64,000 nt of DNA from Liolophura sinensis (GCF_032854445.1 NC_088305.1:13253717-13317716); one strand, 5' to 3'. Counted from the first letter of the stretch, positions 12,467 to 24,080 are shown. The notes: generated by a model from the letters alone, not told the origin. Made by a program: numbers and translations.

Positions 12467-12620
12467 TTATTTCTTAATACAGCCACAGTGACGAAGCATG
12501 TCCACAAGGTGCTCGCGGACTTCCCTAGTGTCTTCACAGACTACTGTCACACACACAGGCGCCATGCTTACAGGTGTACATATTCCTGATTCCCAGTCCA
12601 CGGTGCAACAGGCATAAGGG
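12467..12620 (-). CDS. Copy A exon 8: C-terminal half of the cysteine domain
   Basis: Acceptor TTTGCAG. It encodes PYACCTVDWESGICTPV, a VCVTVVC strand and LRHCGCIKK, then TAA. TVDW, the vicinal cysteines and the CGC end are shared with copy B. Confidence 0.85.
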
Positions 12621-15600
12621 CTGCAAACACAGATGTACAAATTTAGAAAACGATATTCATAAAATAAAAACACAGCTGTACAAATTTAGAAAACGATATT
12701 CATAAAAATGCATGGAATGTATTGAATAGGCCTACATATGTGTATGCTCCAGAGCAGCGACGAGAGTCGGCGAATGGCCACATGTATTACTGGTGAAATC
12801 CTGTCTTATATCATTCCTCGTTAGCTGTGGTTTATTCTTACTGTTCGTGTAATCGTAGCAAATAACATCTTGCCAACTTATCTTAAGCTGAAGAAAGGTA
12901 AAAAATGCAGTGCTTTTAACTGCAATTTCAATGTCATAGGTCTAGAAGTGCTGTGTTGTAACATTTAGTCAGTAACTTGCGAATGTAACAGAATCACATG
13001 AACGTTTAATTAATTACAATAATTACAATAATTTCTGTAATTATGAAGGCAGAAAACATGGGCAAAGAAGTCCATGTGTTGTTCTCGACTACAGTATATA
13101 GATTGACATACAGTTTGATTCTGTTTTCAATGTAGTGTTTTGATAAAGAATAGATGTACACAAAGTATCGCGAAAAACATGCGGAGGTAGAATTAGTGAC
13201 AAATGAGAAAGAACAACCAGATCATATAAAACCTTAATGAAGCATTGATATCTTTCGAAAACAGAAAAATCAGTTATGATCTTGAAATAAAATTATTTTG
13301 TAAAAGATGAGGAACTATTCCGCTGCACATTCTAATTACATGTTTTGTAAAATTTAACAAAAGAAAAGTTTATTACATAATCTGGGAGGCGAGTTGTTCC
13401 AATTCCAAACCGTAACTGTAATGTTCCAAATCGCCAATGTTTTTTTTTTCAGTACGGAAATAGTACTCACCTCGACAATCGGAAAGGAATTTGAGCCGAG
13501 ATACTTGCAAAAATCAGACTTTGAAATGGATATAACATTAGGAAAAGTGTGTCCAAAATTGTGACGCCCTGAGAAGTAGTGCAAGGTGCAGTCTCTTTAC
13601 AATGATTTATTTATTTGACTGGAGTTTTACGCCGTACTCAAGAAATTGGCTGCCAGCAGAGCCTGGTGAAAACCCACGAACATACGCAGGTTGAAAGAAG
13701 GCCAGTATACAATGAACTTGTACTCAGCGATCGCACTGATGAGAGGCTTCTGGGTCACTTCTCGCGCTAGCACTCTTAACGACTAGAGCACGTGGGCCAC
13801 ATTTTGAAATGATTTATTTATTTGATTGGTGTTTTACGCCGTACTCAAGAATATTCATTTTGAAATGAAGGTGATTTTTTATAACAGTTACTTACGGACA
13901 GTGTGTTTCCACATTTGGTATCGACCAACAGTTCGGATTGAGTGACGGTACTCTCCGGGAAAGGGGGCACTGTTTACATTCCATCAGAAACTGCACTTCA
14001 CTGAGAAATAAGAGAAATAGTATTGTCGACTGTCAAAATCATCAATTCAGACGTTGCGAGTGGGAAATAATTTCCTTTAAAACTGCCAATATGCTTTAAG
14101 GGTTTAAGGCACATCAGAATTTACTGGTGAGCAGTAATTTTTCAAATAACTTTCCATTTTCACACTCTTACTTTCATTTGTTCTGTTTATTAATTGAGTG
14201 GTGCTTTACACCTTACTCAAGACGACACGTACGACAGCGGCCAGCATTATAGTAGTGGGTGGGTGGGGATGGATGGGACGATCCGCATGATGCAAGACAA
14301 CCTTGCCACCTACGACTGGAGATGGATAGACTGAACATGAACATCAACTGGACTTGAACTCACAATTCGCGTTGGGGAGAGGCTCTTGGATCCTTGCGTC
14401 TCGATGGCACTAAGCCCATGTGAAGACCATGCGGAAATGGAATATACAGTGCACGCTAAGTCACTGTTGGCAGCAAATGAATTATAATGTAATTTATCCC
14501 ATACTGTCATATGCCCTGTCATATCCCTGGTTTATACTTACAGGCGTAACTGGTAGCAGTCCACGTTTGATTGTCCATTACCGCCGAAAATTGCCGCAGG
14601 CCGTGGAGGGTTAGCACAAGTAGGCGGACTGCATACAAATAATAATCACAGTTTATGTTTACCTATAAATGTTATGGTTTCGATGTATTTACCTAATGTA
14701 TAACATGATTAAATGTTAATGTTAAACAATTCTATAACGTAATGACTTAAAGTATCCTCATTGACGTATCGATAAAATTTATACGATACAATTTAGGACC
14801 ACAGAAAGGAACACCAGAGTAATGACGACAGTGTGACAGCTGATGGCATGTAACTTGTAAAAGCTCGCCTCATGTCAGTTTACTCGGAGTTGAAATTCTG
14901 TTTCAACTGTTTATGTACTTAAGTAGTAACAATTAACAAATCCCCAAGCATAATAGATTAACAAGAATAAGTTCAAAGTGCATTGGTATTAGTTGCCCAT
15001 TATCAGACATCACTTTTCTGGAATTGCTTAAAATCCTATGTTTTCATAACATGTGATAACCAGTCGCAAGAAAACAATACAAAGCCACCAAAATAATACT
15101 GGTTTATGCAGGGATGAAATATCCAAGACTACATCATGGAGAGGTAAATCGTAGCAGTGACGACATTGTGACAATATGCTCATTAAGGAAGATACCAATA
15201 TAATAACTTTTTAAGAGAATTAGATAGATTTGGCAGTAGTATATAAACAAACAAGTAACAAAGATTGCACAAATGAATTAGGGTCAGACATATATTAGAA
15301 TAAATAGCTGAAGGGTGTATTCACCTTCCATCACCAGTCAGTTGTGTGGTTTCCGAAGCCTCAAGTGTGTCGTAGTCTAGGTTATTATCCGCCATGATCT
15401 GACGAATAAGATCTCTGTAACAGAAGGTGTAGCAAGAGTTCAAAATGCAGTTAAATTGTATTAATTTGGACATTTTATTTCTGTCAGCACGGCAAGAGAT
15501 TTATGCCAACTGGCATTTCTCTACGCTAGAATTCCTCACAAAAATTTAACTCACAGAATTACGCCATTATTTTCTCTATGTTAACTAGATAGTGTCAGAG

Positions 15601-18151
15601 TTGTTGCATGACACAGCACAGCATCAAGACTTTCTTTGGTTATGCTATTTATATAGGTTACCATTCATGTGACGTATAACTCTCCATTGATTTGCTACAA
15701 TTTCACGTTAATACGTATGTGAAATTCGCTAATAACATGTAGTAGCAAGGTAATAGTTCCAGTGTGTACATGTACCAGTTGCGCTACTCTATGGACAGAT
15801 CTGTACCTGTTTTCGTATGAATACGATCACATGTTAGAAACTATAAAATGTGATCTCTTTCGAGCTCTATCCATTTTCAATAAAAAAAATGGTAGCATCT
15901 GCTGAATCCTGTGTACATTACCATGATTTCAGTCTACTACTAATGCTGAATAAAACAAAAACTATTAGGGAAACCCCATCAAAGGCACTTTCAATAAATT
16001 TCTCAAGTACCTTGTGAGCAAGTACACACAGAGCATTTAATCTATGCGTCGAAACAGACACTCGCATACCAGACGTCAACCAGTAAGGACGTTCCAGGTG
16101 AATAATTGCAAGGCCAATTCCAATCAGTTGCCCATTGACTGCAACTGTTCATACATTCAACGCGACAATCTCATTCAATACGATGGACATACAGCCCGTA
16201 GCTCCGGGTTGAGTGGAACGAGAGACAATATTGAAGCAGCGTGTCAGAAATTCTGGACACTGTCGATATATACTTTAAAGAAAATTACACTCATTGTAAA
16301 ACTTAAGAAACCTACAGTGAAGGCGTTTAATGGAATAACCTTGACACGCTAGTTTTTGCACTAATAACTTGTGACGTTGATTGAAATCGTCACACAACAC
16401 ACAGGATTTAGCAAATGCTACCAGGCCTCTGGTAATTTGTTGTCTCTGTCACTAAGAGCAACCACACCGTTTCTTGTGAGTCGGCAGTGAGAATTGCGCC
16501 ATCGCTTTCCTTCTGTCGCTGTATCACGTGTTTCTCACTGTAGGGAATCTTAGTAACCTACAAAGTTTAGGGGATAGAAATGATCGTATAATAAAAATAT
16601 ACTGTACTTACTCTGGATAAGATGATGACTGAACGTAGTCAGATGTGTTGAAGAATGGGGGCATTGTTAAGGGGCCGCTGTCTGGATCACACCTGCCAAA
16701 ATGTCAAAGTAGTAATGTAGCATTACAAACATGGGATGTCGAAGCGAACATTTAATTGTGCTGCATTCAAATAGGGCAATTTCGATTTCCTTATTTCATG
16801 GTAATGCAGTAATATTGTACTTAAATTTCTCACGTTTTTAACTTACATAATGCAATAGTGTCATACATGTTCAACCCAACTGACATCTTAACTACCTCCG
16901 AAGACCAAAATCGATATTAAAGAACTGAACAATAAAACAAAACTACCAAAAAGCAGAATGAAAGATGAAAGCTCACCCGCCTATAATTGTTGGTGGTGGT
17001 TCTGCCCTGTTGAAGAAAAGAAAACGGGCAGCAAACCGATTGAGGTTAGACAAAAACACACCCAATGTTACATCGGGGTTACAGTATATGGAGCTAAACC
17101 GCCGCCCTGTTAATAAATAGGCACAACACATGACTTTAGTAGCAGGGTTACTAAATTTATTTATTTATGAATATTTTACGATGTACTGACATATATTTAA
17201 CTTACACTACGGCGGCCAGAAGTATGGTGGGAGGAAACCGGATAGACGCCGGAGTAAACCCACGTTCATCGGCAGGTTGCTGGCAGACTTTCACCACTTG
17301 CTGCCGGAGAAGAAGCCAACATGAGCTGGACTTGAACTCATAGCGACCGCATTGTTGAGAGGCTTCTGGGACACTGCGCCATGTTGGCACGCTAACTAGT
17401 TCGCCCAAGGAGGCCCTCTGGGAAATTTATGCAGCTCCTGAAAACCGCGCGTTATACAAACCAGAATTCCCAGAATGCACCGGCGTTGATACACATTGAC
17501 GTAATTTGGGTTAGGGAAAGTTCCGCGGTAGTCAAGATCGAAATCGAGGCGATGCGGTGGACTTCAGTATAACTAGGTACTGTATTTATTATTTTTATGC
17601 ACCTACACCTTTAACGTGTATAAAATTGTATATTTGTGATGTGTACGTCTTGTTTACATTGCGAGCCACACATGGACGTGTACTTAACGGTGTACATTTG
17701 CTTTTTCAGAGCACCTTGCGTAGAGAGTAAATGTATTATACTGTTAACAATAAAGGGCGCATGCTTGACGGCGTCAAAATATTTAATGTAAAAAAGATAC
17801 ATTGTACACAGTGAAGTTGCACGGGAGACGCTCGGGTGTAGTACTCTTTAGTCATACTTCTCTGCATATGAGAGAATCATTCACATACTAATTCTCCACA
17901 TCTAAAGTAAACAAAAACGTCTAAATGTGTTGAAAGTGAATAAAAGAACTTACGTGGTTATCCATGGTGGTACGGTGCTGTAAAACGAAAGGAAAGATTT
18001 ATGAATGTTTACGACCTAATCTTAGATAATTGTCTATTCAACAGTTATTAAACACATTTTGCTGAAGTATCGAGATATTCCTTACCTACTGACGGAATCC
18101 TTACATCCACAGCCAAGCAACAAAATAACAGCAACAAGGGGGGAATATAAT
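12467..18151 (-). CDS. Secreted cysteine-rich protein, copy A (5' end defective or undefined)
   Basis: I do not recognise the family. The exons, in gene order, are 18151-18086, 17977-17954, 17006-16977, 16692-16612, 15414-15325, 14628-14542, 14000-13896 and 12620-12467, all with GT-AG borders and all interrupting a codon after its second base. The frame is open through all of them to TAA at 12467, about 211 residues. Order: hydrophobic signal-like segment (LVAVILLLGCGC), Thr/Pro linker, DLIRQIMADNNLDYD helix-like block, then the Cys-rich end with C-x9-C-x4-CC-x8-C-x8-C-x4-C-x16-CxC. Copy B (24216-32234) is a clear paralogue. Unlike copy B, exon 1 has no ATG: the bases after the TTTTAG read ATTATA where B has ATGATG, and the frame relative to B is shifted by one. 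Either translation starts in an unseen upstream exon or the gene is dying; the intact downstream splice sites argue that decay, if any, is recent. Confidence 0.75.
13604..13799 (-). mobile_element. SINE family 1, old copy
   Basis: GGAGTTTTACGCCGTACTCAAG at the tail side and CTTCTGGGTCACTTCTCGCGC at the head side bracket a diverged body, inside copy A intron 7. Confidence 0.75.
13813..13855 (-). mobile_element. 43-bp SINE family 1 tail with target-site duplication
   Basis: Only the last 43 bases (TTTATTTATTTGATTGGTG...CTCAAGAATAT) are present, flanked by a perfect 13-bp duplication CATTTTGAAATGA at 13800-13812 and 13856-13868. Confidence 0.92.
13896..14000 (-). CDS. Copy A exon 7
   Basis: Acceptor TTTCTCAG, donor GTAAGT. 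It encodes EVQFLMECKQCPLSRR and NCWSIPNVETHC; 105 bases, the same length as copy B exon 9. Confidence 0.83.
14187..14412 (-). mobile_element. SINE family 1, old full-length copy
   Basis: GTGGTGCTTTACACCTTACTCAAG, GCGGCCAGCATTATAG and ACTTGAACTCACAATTCGCG are recognisable among many substitutions. Confidence 0.75.
14542..14628 (-). CDS. Copy A exon 6
   Basis: Acceptor TATGCAG, donor GTAAGT. It encodes PPTCANPPRPAAIFGGNG and DCYQLR. It corresponds to copy B exon 8 (GCGGSP...RCQALR) with both cysteines kept. Confidence 0.8.
15325..15414 (-). CDS. Copy A exon 5
   Basis: 90 bases, the same length as copy B exon 7. It encodes DLIRQIMADNNLDYDTLEAS followed by a Thr-rich end. The block (D/S)xIRQI(M/L)A(D/E)NNLDYD is the best-conserved part of the non-Cys region. 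Confidence 0.83.
15985..16420 (+). repeat. Interspersed repeat R1 copy
   Basis: Shares ordered blocks with 18495-19060: CAATAATTGCAAGG-like, GCAACTGTTCATA, ATACAGCCC, AAACTTAAGAAACCT and GTGAAGGCGTTTAATGGAATAA. No coding capacity. Class unknown. Confidence 0.7.
16612..16692 (-). CDS. Copy A exon 4
   Basis: 81 bases, equal to copy B exon 6. It encodes CDPDSGPLTMPPFFNTSDYV and ends SSSYPE; the first Cys and the TSD...SSYPE frame are shared with copy B. Confidence 0.82.
16977..17006 (-). CDS. Copy A exon 3, 30-base linker micro-exon
   Basis: Between TTCAACAG and GTGAGC, encoding AEPPPTIIG; Pro-rich linker. Confidence 0.7.
17154..17416 (-). mobile_element. SINE family 1, diverged full-length copy
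   Basis: TTTATTTATG at the tail, ACTACGGCGGCCAGAAG in the body and GTTCGCCCAAGGAGGCCC at the head; in copy A intron 2. Confidence 0.8.
17954..17977 (-). CDS. Copy A exon 2, 24-base linker micro-exon
   Basis: Between TTTTACAG and GTAAGT, encoding TVPPWITT; it resembles the PTTMPWITT and PTTVPWTP cores of copy B linker exons. Confidence 0.72.
18086..18151 (-). CDS. Copy A exon 1 remnant: signal-peptide segment without ATG
   Basis: In the frame that continues into exon 2 it reads LVAVILLLGCGCKDSVS, homologous to LVVALILQLSCGCQESVS of copy B. There is no in-frame ATG before the upstream stop. Donor GTAAGG is intact. Confidence 0.65.
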
Positions 18152-18494
18152 CTAAAAGGAGCAAAAATAGAAGTGGGAGAAAAATGTTCGTCAGAAAAGC
18201 CCTCAAGACTGTCCACATGGATTAGCTCTTGCGCTATGATAGACGTAACATCAGTTTTATTTATTTCACAGGTCTGGCAAATGTGGCCACATGCTCGGAT
18301 CTTGGACCTGTTGGTCAACTACTGGTCAAGATTTTACGTAACGCACCTGGGTTCTTAAGGATTTCTACCATCCAAAAACCTGAGAGACATAATGCGGGTA
18401 GCATGTACTTGAATATGACAAATGCCCATTTAATAAAAAAAGAGGTAATTAAGAAATGAAAAAGACACAGATGCTCTTGGAAAATAACAGTTTA

Positions 18495-19060
18495 AAATCT
18501 ATGCGTTGAAACAGACATTAGCTGTCAACCACGATGGACGTTCAGAGTCAATAATTGCAAGGTCAGTTCCCAAAAAGACTTTTAACACAAACTAGCAAAG
18601 GACTAAGAAAGTATGTAAAATAGGACAAAATCATACAATCCACAGTTTTCAACGATGTAGGAAAGACGCAAGGTATGTTCTAGGCGACTGTGTAAAATCA
18701 GTGTTCAAACTGTGTACCATGCTAGAATATAAGTTGTCGATAACCAAATAAATATCTCAGTTTCTTTTGATTGCAACTGTTCATATATCCACCAAGGTGA
18801 TCTAATTTAACATGATGAACATACAGCCCCTAGCCCTTGGTTAAGCGGAATTAGACACGATCATGAAGCAGAGTTCTGGACGCTCTGCCCATATTTACTT
18901 ACAAGAGAATTATACTCATCGTAAAACTTAAGAAACTTGGAGTGAAGGCGTTTAATGGAATAACCTTGACACACAAGTTTTTGTAATAACTTGTGACGTT
19001 GATTGAAATCGCCACATAAGACACGGGCTCTAACAAATGCTACAAAAGGCGAGATACGTT
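18495..19060 (+). repeat. Interspersed repeat R1, longest copy
   Basis: About 565 bases; partial copies lie at 15985-16420 and 33905-34310, a reversed piece at 38310-38470 and a short piece at 46150-46215. No frame, no clear terminal repeats. Confidence 0.7.
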
Positions 19061-19354
19061 CACGCCTCTTCGGAATATTGCTGTCCAAGTGATGATCATT
19101 TACATCCTATCTCAGTCAATAACCCAGATGCATCTTATCGTTAACACTCTACTCCGGCCCCTCAACCGTCCCTTAAACGACTGCACAAATAGTTGTGGTT
19201 TTCGTTTAAAGCCGCGAAATACGAATCTTAAATTATTGTACAATTTATGTACTATGATGCATAATGAAAAGCTTTTTTAAATGTCAAATGCCACTGTTAA
19301 GCACAGAAGGTGTTTCCTCGAACTAGACAGAATATAAACATATCGAAAACAAAT

Positions 19355-19760
19355 CTTTGCAATGTTGGAAAATTGCTCACTCGTCTTACTCAGATGGTCG
19401 TCGAGTCTGTTTGTTGGCTCCCTGTGCATCCACTCAAACTCAAAACAAAGGGAAGTACTACAAAAAAGTTTATACACCACTGGCCACGGGATGGCGGGAC
19501 GAGACCAATCAAATCAAATATTTTTTTTTATCTCAAATACCTATTGAAATACACGTGGTTAAATTTGGTAAAAGGACATCGAATATTCAGAAAGCCGTGC
19601 ATACATCTAGGTGGAGTTGTTTATGTATGGAATAAGTTTTTCATTTCAAACAACTTTTGAAATATATGTAGTTGACAGTGTGTTATTTTGATACAAGGGC
19701 ATCGAGTATTCAGAAGGTCATCTGTACATCTGGGTGGAGTTGTTTACGTCTCGGAGAAAT
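19355..19760 (-). promoter_or_regulatory. Conserved upstream region of copy A
   Basis: It is homologous to 33485-33860 upstream of copy B and lies at nearly the same distance from exon 1 (about 1.2 kb). Shared blocks on the - strand: GATTTGATTGGT, TTTTTGT-A-CACTTCC, GACGACC-TCTGA, GAGCAA and TTGCAAAG; also AAACAACTCCACCCA and GAATACTC farther up. At the position of the copy B candidate start and donor this copy reads ATT...AAGATTTGT, so neither ATG nor GT is kept. The AACTCCACCCA block is present twice here (about 19570-19630 and 19689-19748). Confidence 0.55.
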
Positions 19761-20827
19761 TGTTGATAGCTTGAATGATTCTGCTGTGTATGAAGTTTCC
19801 GGTTTTCTGAATGTTCTAAAGCCGGTTACGCGGGTTTTGTGAACGGAGGGATACCGACACCTGGCGGCTTTGTCGTACGGTTTAGAGTAAATGTTTACAA
19901 CACTGGCTTACGCAATAATTGTGTGGTTTGAAGTACATTCACGGATGAACAGTTCAGAAAATGCAGCAGGTTACACCCTTTAATGTAACTTAGTTTGAAT
20001 TTAAATTTCAGTATAAGTTGCAAGATCCTGTTTTCGTGGTTTACCCCCCCCCCCCCCTCCCCCACCCCGGGGTGAAAAGAGTAGGACATCAGCCCTCTAG
20101 GCAAGCTTGTTGTAAAAGGCAACTAAATTGAGCTCTCCCATGTGGCCCGGTGAACCATAAAGACTTAGAGTACAGACGATAAAACAAGAGTAGCAACGAC
20201 ACTGTTATAACTGGCAAATGGCCACACCTATATACACCCCATTGTCAATTTACCGTCGTTACGGTCTCATTCTAGGTGTTGAATAAAAGCGTAAGTGAGG
20301 TAAGTTGACAAGAGTACGATATTTCACAGGTTACCAGTCACCATTTACCAGTGCGAGTCATGCAATCACACTAAAACGATGCGCATGAACCCGAGAACCA
20401 GAGCTCAATTTTCTGTATTTGAATAGTATTAGTTCTCCAAACTAAAAATAGGTGTTTGCTCACTGATAATAACAAGATCTATCAGTCTGTAAGATCAGTT
20501 TATAAGGTCTGTATATTAATGCACTATTGTGAATGTGGTTTCTTTACTCGCATCTTCTCATGATACATTCAGTGATCAAAGCTAACAAAAGTTATTCGTC
20601 TACGTTTTTTTTCATAAAATTCCCATAGTGCCTGTGTTATCTATTACATAAAGTTGCCTGTGTTCATGTGTTCATTTTATGGGAAAAAAATCATGTACAG
20701 GTACATTACATAACATTTACACCACAGAGTGTAAATCGTAACTTATCACCAATATGCCACTAAGATAATGAAGGCCTAGATTCCCCGTCAGCGGAGCATT
20801 GTTTTTGAAAGTGGACAAAATTAAAAG

Positions 20828-21006
20828 ATTACTGAGCTCTGATTACTGAGCACTGATTACAGAGCACTGATTACTGAACACTGATTACTGAGCATTGATT
20901 ACTGAGCACTGATTACTGAGCACTGATTACTGAGCATTGATTACTGAGCACTGATTACTGAGCACTGATTACTGAGCATTGATTACTGAGCACTGATTAC
21001 TGAGTT
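20828..21006 (+). repeat. 14-bp tandem repeat, about 13 units
   Basis: Unit GATTACTGAGCACT with GAGCATT variants occurring at regular spacing, suggesting a 42-bp higher-order period (two ACT units then one ATT unit). Confidence 0.93.
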
Positions 21007-21701
21007 CCACAGTCTTACCTTATTTACTGCAGAGAAAAATGGGCACAAGAAAAATAAGTATATGTAGACACACAGAAGTTTCCTTTGCTAACTGAAGGAG
21101 TTCACTACATAAAATATATACTGAATGTCAGACGGGTGAACGGATGCCTGTCATTACCTTTCCGATTATCTGGGCATGAAACAACAGGCAAAGACAACTG
21201 GTGAACGGCTGAATGTTGTGAAAATAGGTGATGCAGTACATTGGTTATTTGGCACATAACTGATGCATCAAGTGAATCGCAAAAAATATTTTTTTTTTTA
21301 CATTTTTTTCTCATTTATAACATACGAGTGTATATGTATAAGAAAGTCCCAATTTTGATAATGCTGTAGATGTTGCTGTCAACTGAAAAACACCAATGAT
21401 AACTTTGATACAGTTTTAGGCCTTTTTAGGTTTATGGACGAAGGAGGATTTGCCCCCGAAGATAATTGGCAGAGGTGCCTTACTATTTCTAACCTTTGTT
21501 CGAGAGCTCTTTTTTGGCCAGGACTTCATAACGGTTAATTGCTAATTTGAAAAAAAAATTGCCTCCTCCAAATTAATAAATTACATCGGTGAACGCTTGG
21601 CATGAATTACACTTACAGTAGTGGATGTCTGAGATACTTTGTTGATTAAAAATACTGATTATTATTTCTGTGAACAATTTATCTTAAACACATAATTTTA
21701 A

Positions 21702-21862
21702 AATATTTATTTATTTATTTATTTATTTGACTGATGCTTTACGCCGTACTCAAGAATGTTTCACTTATACGACAGCCAACATTATGGTGGGAGGATACCG
21801 GGCAGAGCCCGGGGGAAGCCCACGACCATCCGCAGGTTGTTGACAAACCTTCCAACTTACAA
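21702..21862 (-). mobile_element. SINE family 1, 5'-truncated
   Basis: Long TTTA tail, TTTACGCCGTACTCAAGAATG, and the body up to CCATCCGCAGGTTG, where similarity stops; the tRNA head is missing. Confidence 0.87.
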
Positions 21863-22149
21863 TTTTAAAATAAAACAGAATAGTATAATTAAGACGTACA
21901 CCACAGGGAGAAAAGCCAGAGCAGTGACGACAGCGTGGTGGTTGGCAATTGATCACTGTAGTGTTTCCACCTCATATATCAGATCCCGTTCATTAAGTAA
22001 CCGGAAGTACTCGCAAGTACCCGTACCTGTGTGTTGTAGTTGCATGGTCAGCATGGTGTGCAGAATACATTCATCTGATTAAACTTGAGTCTCCGATTTA
22101 AATCTGCCAACATTCAGTAAGGTAACTCAACAATGGCGACGAGGATGTC

Positions 22150-22400
22150 GAATATGTTCTTTCCTCTTAATTGCTGAGCAATCAAGATGGCGATGATGGC
22201 TACCAACATAGAAATTGGCGGAATTCCAAACGTCGACTGGACGGTTGAAGCGACCTGTGCCAAAAGATGGCGACTTTGGAAACGGTCCTTCGAACTTTTG
22301 GTGGTAGGAAAGGGAATTAAAGATGATACAGATGAGATATTTGTTGCTTCACTATGCTGAGATGGCAATGCAAGATATTTTTGACACTTTATCTGAAACC
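22150..22400 (+). mobile_element. Fossil fragment of a gypsy-type (Ty3) LTR retrotransposon gag
   Basis: Translated pieces show the N-terminal gag pattern of Trp-rich RWRLWKRSFE followed by a Gly-Ile-Lys-Asp block and an LLHYAE-type block. Only the start of gag is present; no LTR, protease or polymerase is seen near it. It is broken and looks old. It abuts the LINE fragment that follows. Confidence 0.6.
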
Positions 22401-22404
22401 GGCA

Positions 22405-22735
22405 CTTTGATCTTCTTAAACACAATGAATCTAATAAAAACCCTCTTATAACTCAGCAAAGTTTTGAATGGGACTTGCAGGTCCACAATAAACTGCATGC
22501 TTTTCATCCTGTTACTGACTACACTTCTTGTACTTGTGGAATGTCTCGTAGAGTCCAAGTAGTTTTAACCAGGTGTCGCATGGGGCATTCTCGTCTAACA
22601 CACAATTGCATCTTAGATGGGAGCAGTGCTACCGAGTGTGTTGGATGTGATGCCTAATATGACATCAAACATATCCTGGTTGAATGTTTATCTAAAAAAA
22701 ACCTCCTTTCTTATAGGGTGTACATTTCCGTGTAG
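22405..22735 (+). mobile_element. LINE ORF2 C-terminal fragment
   Basis: One frame reads NKLHAFHPV, SRRVQVVLTRCRMGHSRLTH and then, after a TAA codon, YDIKHILVEC. These are the hallmark blocks before the C-terminus of non-LTR retrotransposon ORF2, with the Cys-His motif CVGC. More complete than the piece at 1-170, but no upstream reverse transcriptase is present. Confidence 0.8.
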
Positions 22736-22926
22736 CTTATTAGGTTCTTTTAGTCCTGACTGGTCTTATACGTATCCCAGTTCTAAGCTGTGGTACTGAT
22801 AGAGCCTGATTTTGACTGCGCAATTCGAATTCATAAGAGAGGGTAAGCGGGTAATTATACTCCCTCAAAGAAATTGGGCAGGGGGGGGGGGGGAATCCCC
22901 TTGTCTGCGTAAGTTTAATTAGAAAC

Positions 22927-22928
<2 letters not shown>

Positions 22929-23023
<95 letters not shown>
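22929..23023. repeat. AT dinucleotide microsatellite
   Basis: About 47 uninterrupted AT units, preceded by a poly-G run near 22880. Confidence 0.98.
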
Positions 23024-23024
<1 letters not shown>

Positions 23025-23158
23025 CGTAGAAGACATCTGACGTAGAATACGTAGAAGACGTGATCTGTTAGGAATGCTTCTTCAGGTATATACGTAGAAG
23101 ACTATATGCTGTTCAGACCCAACTCCAGTCGCGCTGTAGATGTGGCGCGTTCCAGGGA

Positions 23159-23199
23159 CGTCATGTGACATAATGAAGTACGTCATGTGACATAATGAA
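23159..23199 (+). repeat. Two-copy 21-bp direct repeat
   Basis: ACGTCATGTGACATAATGAAG occurs twice back to back; each contains ACGTCA next to GTCATGTGAC. Confidence 0.85.
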
Positions 23200-23558
23200 G
23201 AGAAATACTGTACAATTTGCCTCGTCTACAAATATTATGTCCACATCCCTCAAAGTCCAGAGTAAAATAAGCTTTCTATGTTCATGTTCAAGCATCTTCC
23301 AATGATGACAGTTCAAGTGCACCACGAATCGCCTATCCGTGATTGTAACTATTAGGGAGCAACTTGCATAACCAAGGGGGTAGTATCGATTTGAATGTGG
23401 TATGTGTCGAACTACTTTTTGACCCTTCTGAATGGAGATAAAACATGTTTTTGTTATTTTTTTATTTCGAGTTTGGAATTTAAACTTAAAAGCATGAGTT
23501 TTGTTTAAAATACATATACGGTTTTCATAACCAGGAAGGATTTCCATATTATTTTCAT

Positions 23559-23814
23559 TTATTTATTTATTTGATTGGTGTTTTACGCCGTACTCAAGAA
23601 TATTTCACTTATACGACGGCGGCCAGCATTATGGTGGGTGGAAACCGGGCACAGCCCTGGGGAAACTCACGACCATCCGCAGGTTACTAGCAGGCCTTCC
23701 CATGTACGGCCGGAGAGGAAGCCAGGATGAGCTGGATTTGAACTCACAGCGACCGCATTGGTGAGAGACCCCTGGGTCATTACGCTGCGCTAGCGCGCTA
23801 ACCAACTGAGCCAC
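23559..23814 (-). mobile_element. SINE family 1, full length with 12-bp target duplication
   Basis: Tail TTTATTTATTTGATTGGTG to head GCTAACCAACTGAGCCAC, flanked by TATTATTTTCAT at 23547-23558 and 23815-23826. One of the least diverged copies in the window. Confidence 0.96.
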
Positions 23815-24074
23815 TATTATTTTCATGTTAATCTGTTTAAATGAAGTATGATTCTGTTGGGGCAGGGTTTTCTTTTATATCAAATTTTGACTTTCTCCTC
23901 TCCCTTGATTAATATTGCTCGCTCCCTAATGAAATCTTCTGCATTATTTGCCTATGGTTTATGTTCACAAAACATCTGATTCTGTGGAAATTACTTCGTA
24001 ATTCCTGTAAAGTTTACCAGATTGTAAAACACCCCACAAATAAAAGTAAAAACATGTTAACCATTTTGGTTCAT

Positions 24075-24080
24075 TTTATT
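24075..24080 (-). terminator. Candidate poly(A) signal of copy B
   Basis: AATAAA on the - strand, about 140 bases past the copy B stop. Confidence 0.45.

Larger units (their letters stand above)
19761..22110. other. Intergenic stretch without a recognised gene
   Basis: Contains a poly-C run at 20045-20060, a 14-bp tandem at 20828-21006 and SINE copies. Short frames only. Confidence 0.5.

Noticed and set aside
23161-23547. 128-codon frame on - next to a SINE
   Set aside because: No recognisable domain, no splice or promoter context; the frame starts within the SINE target duplication. Likely chance.
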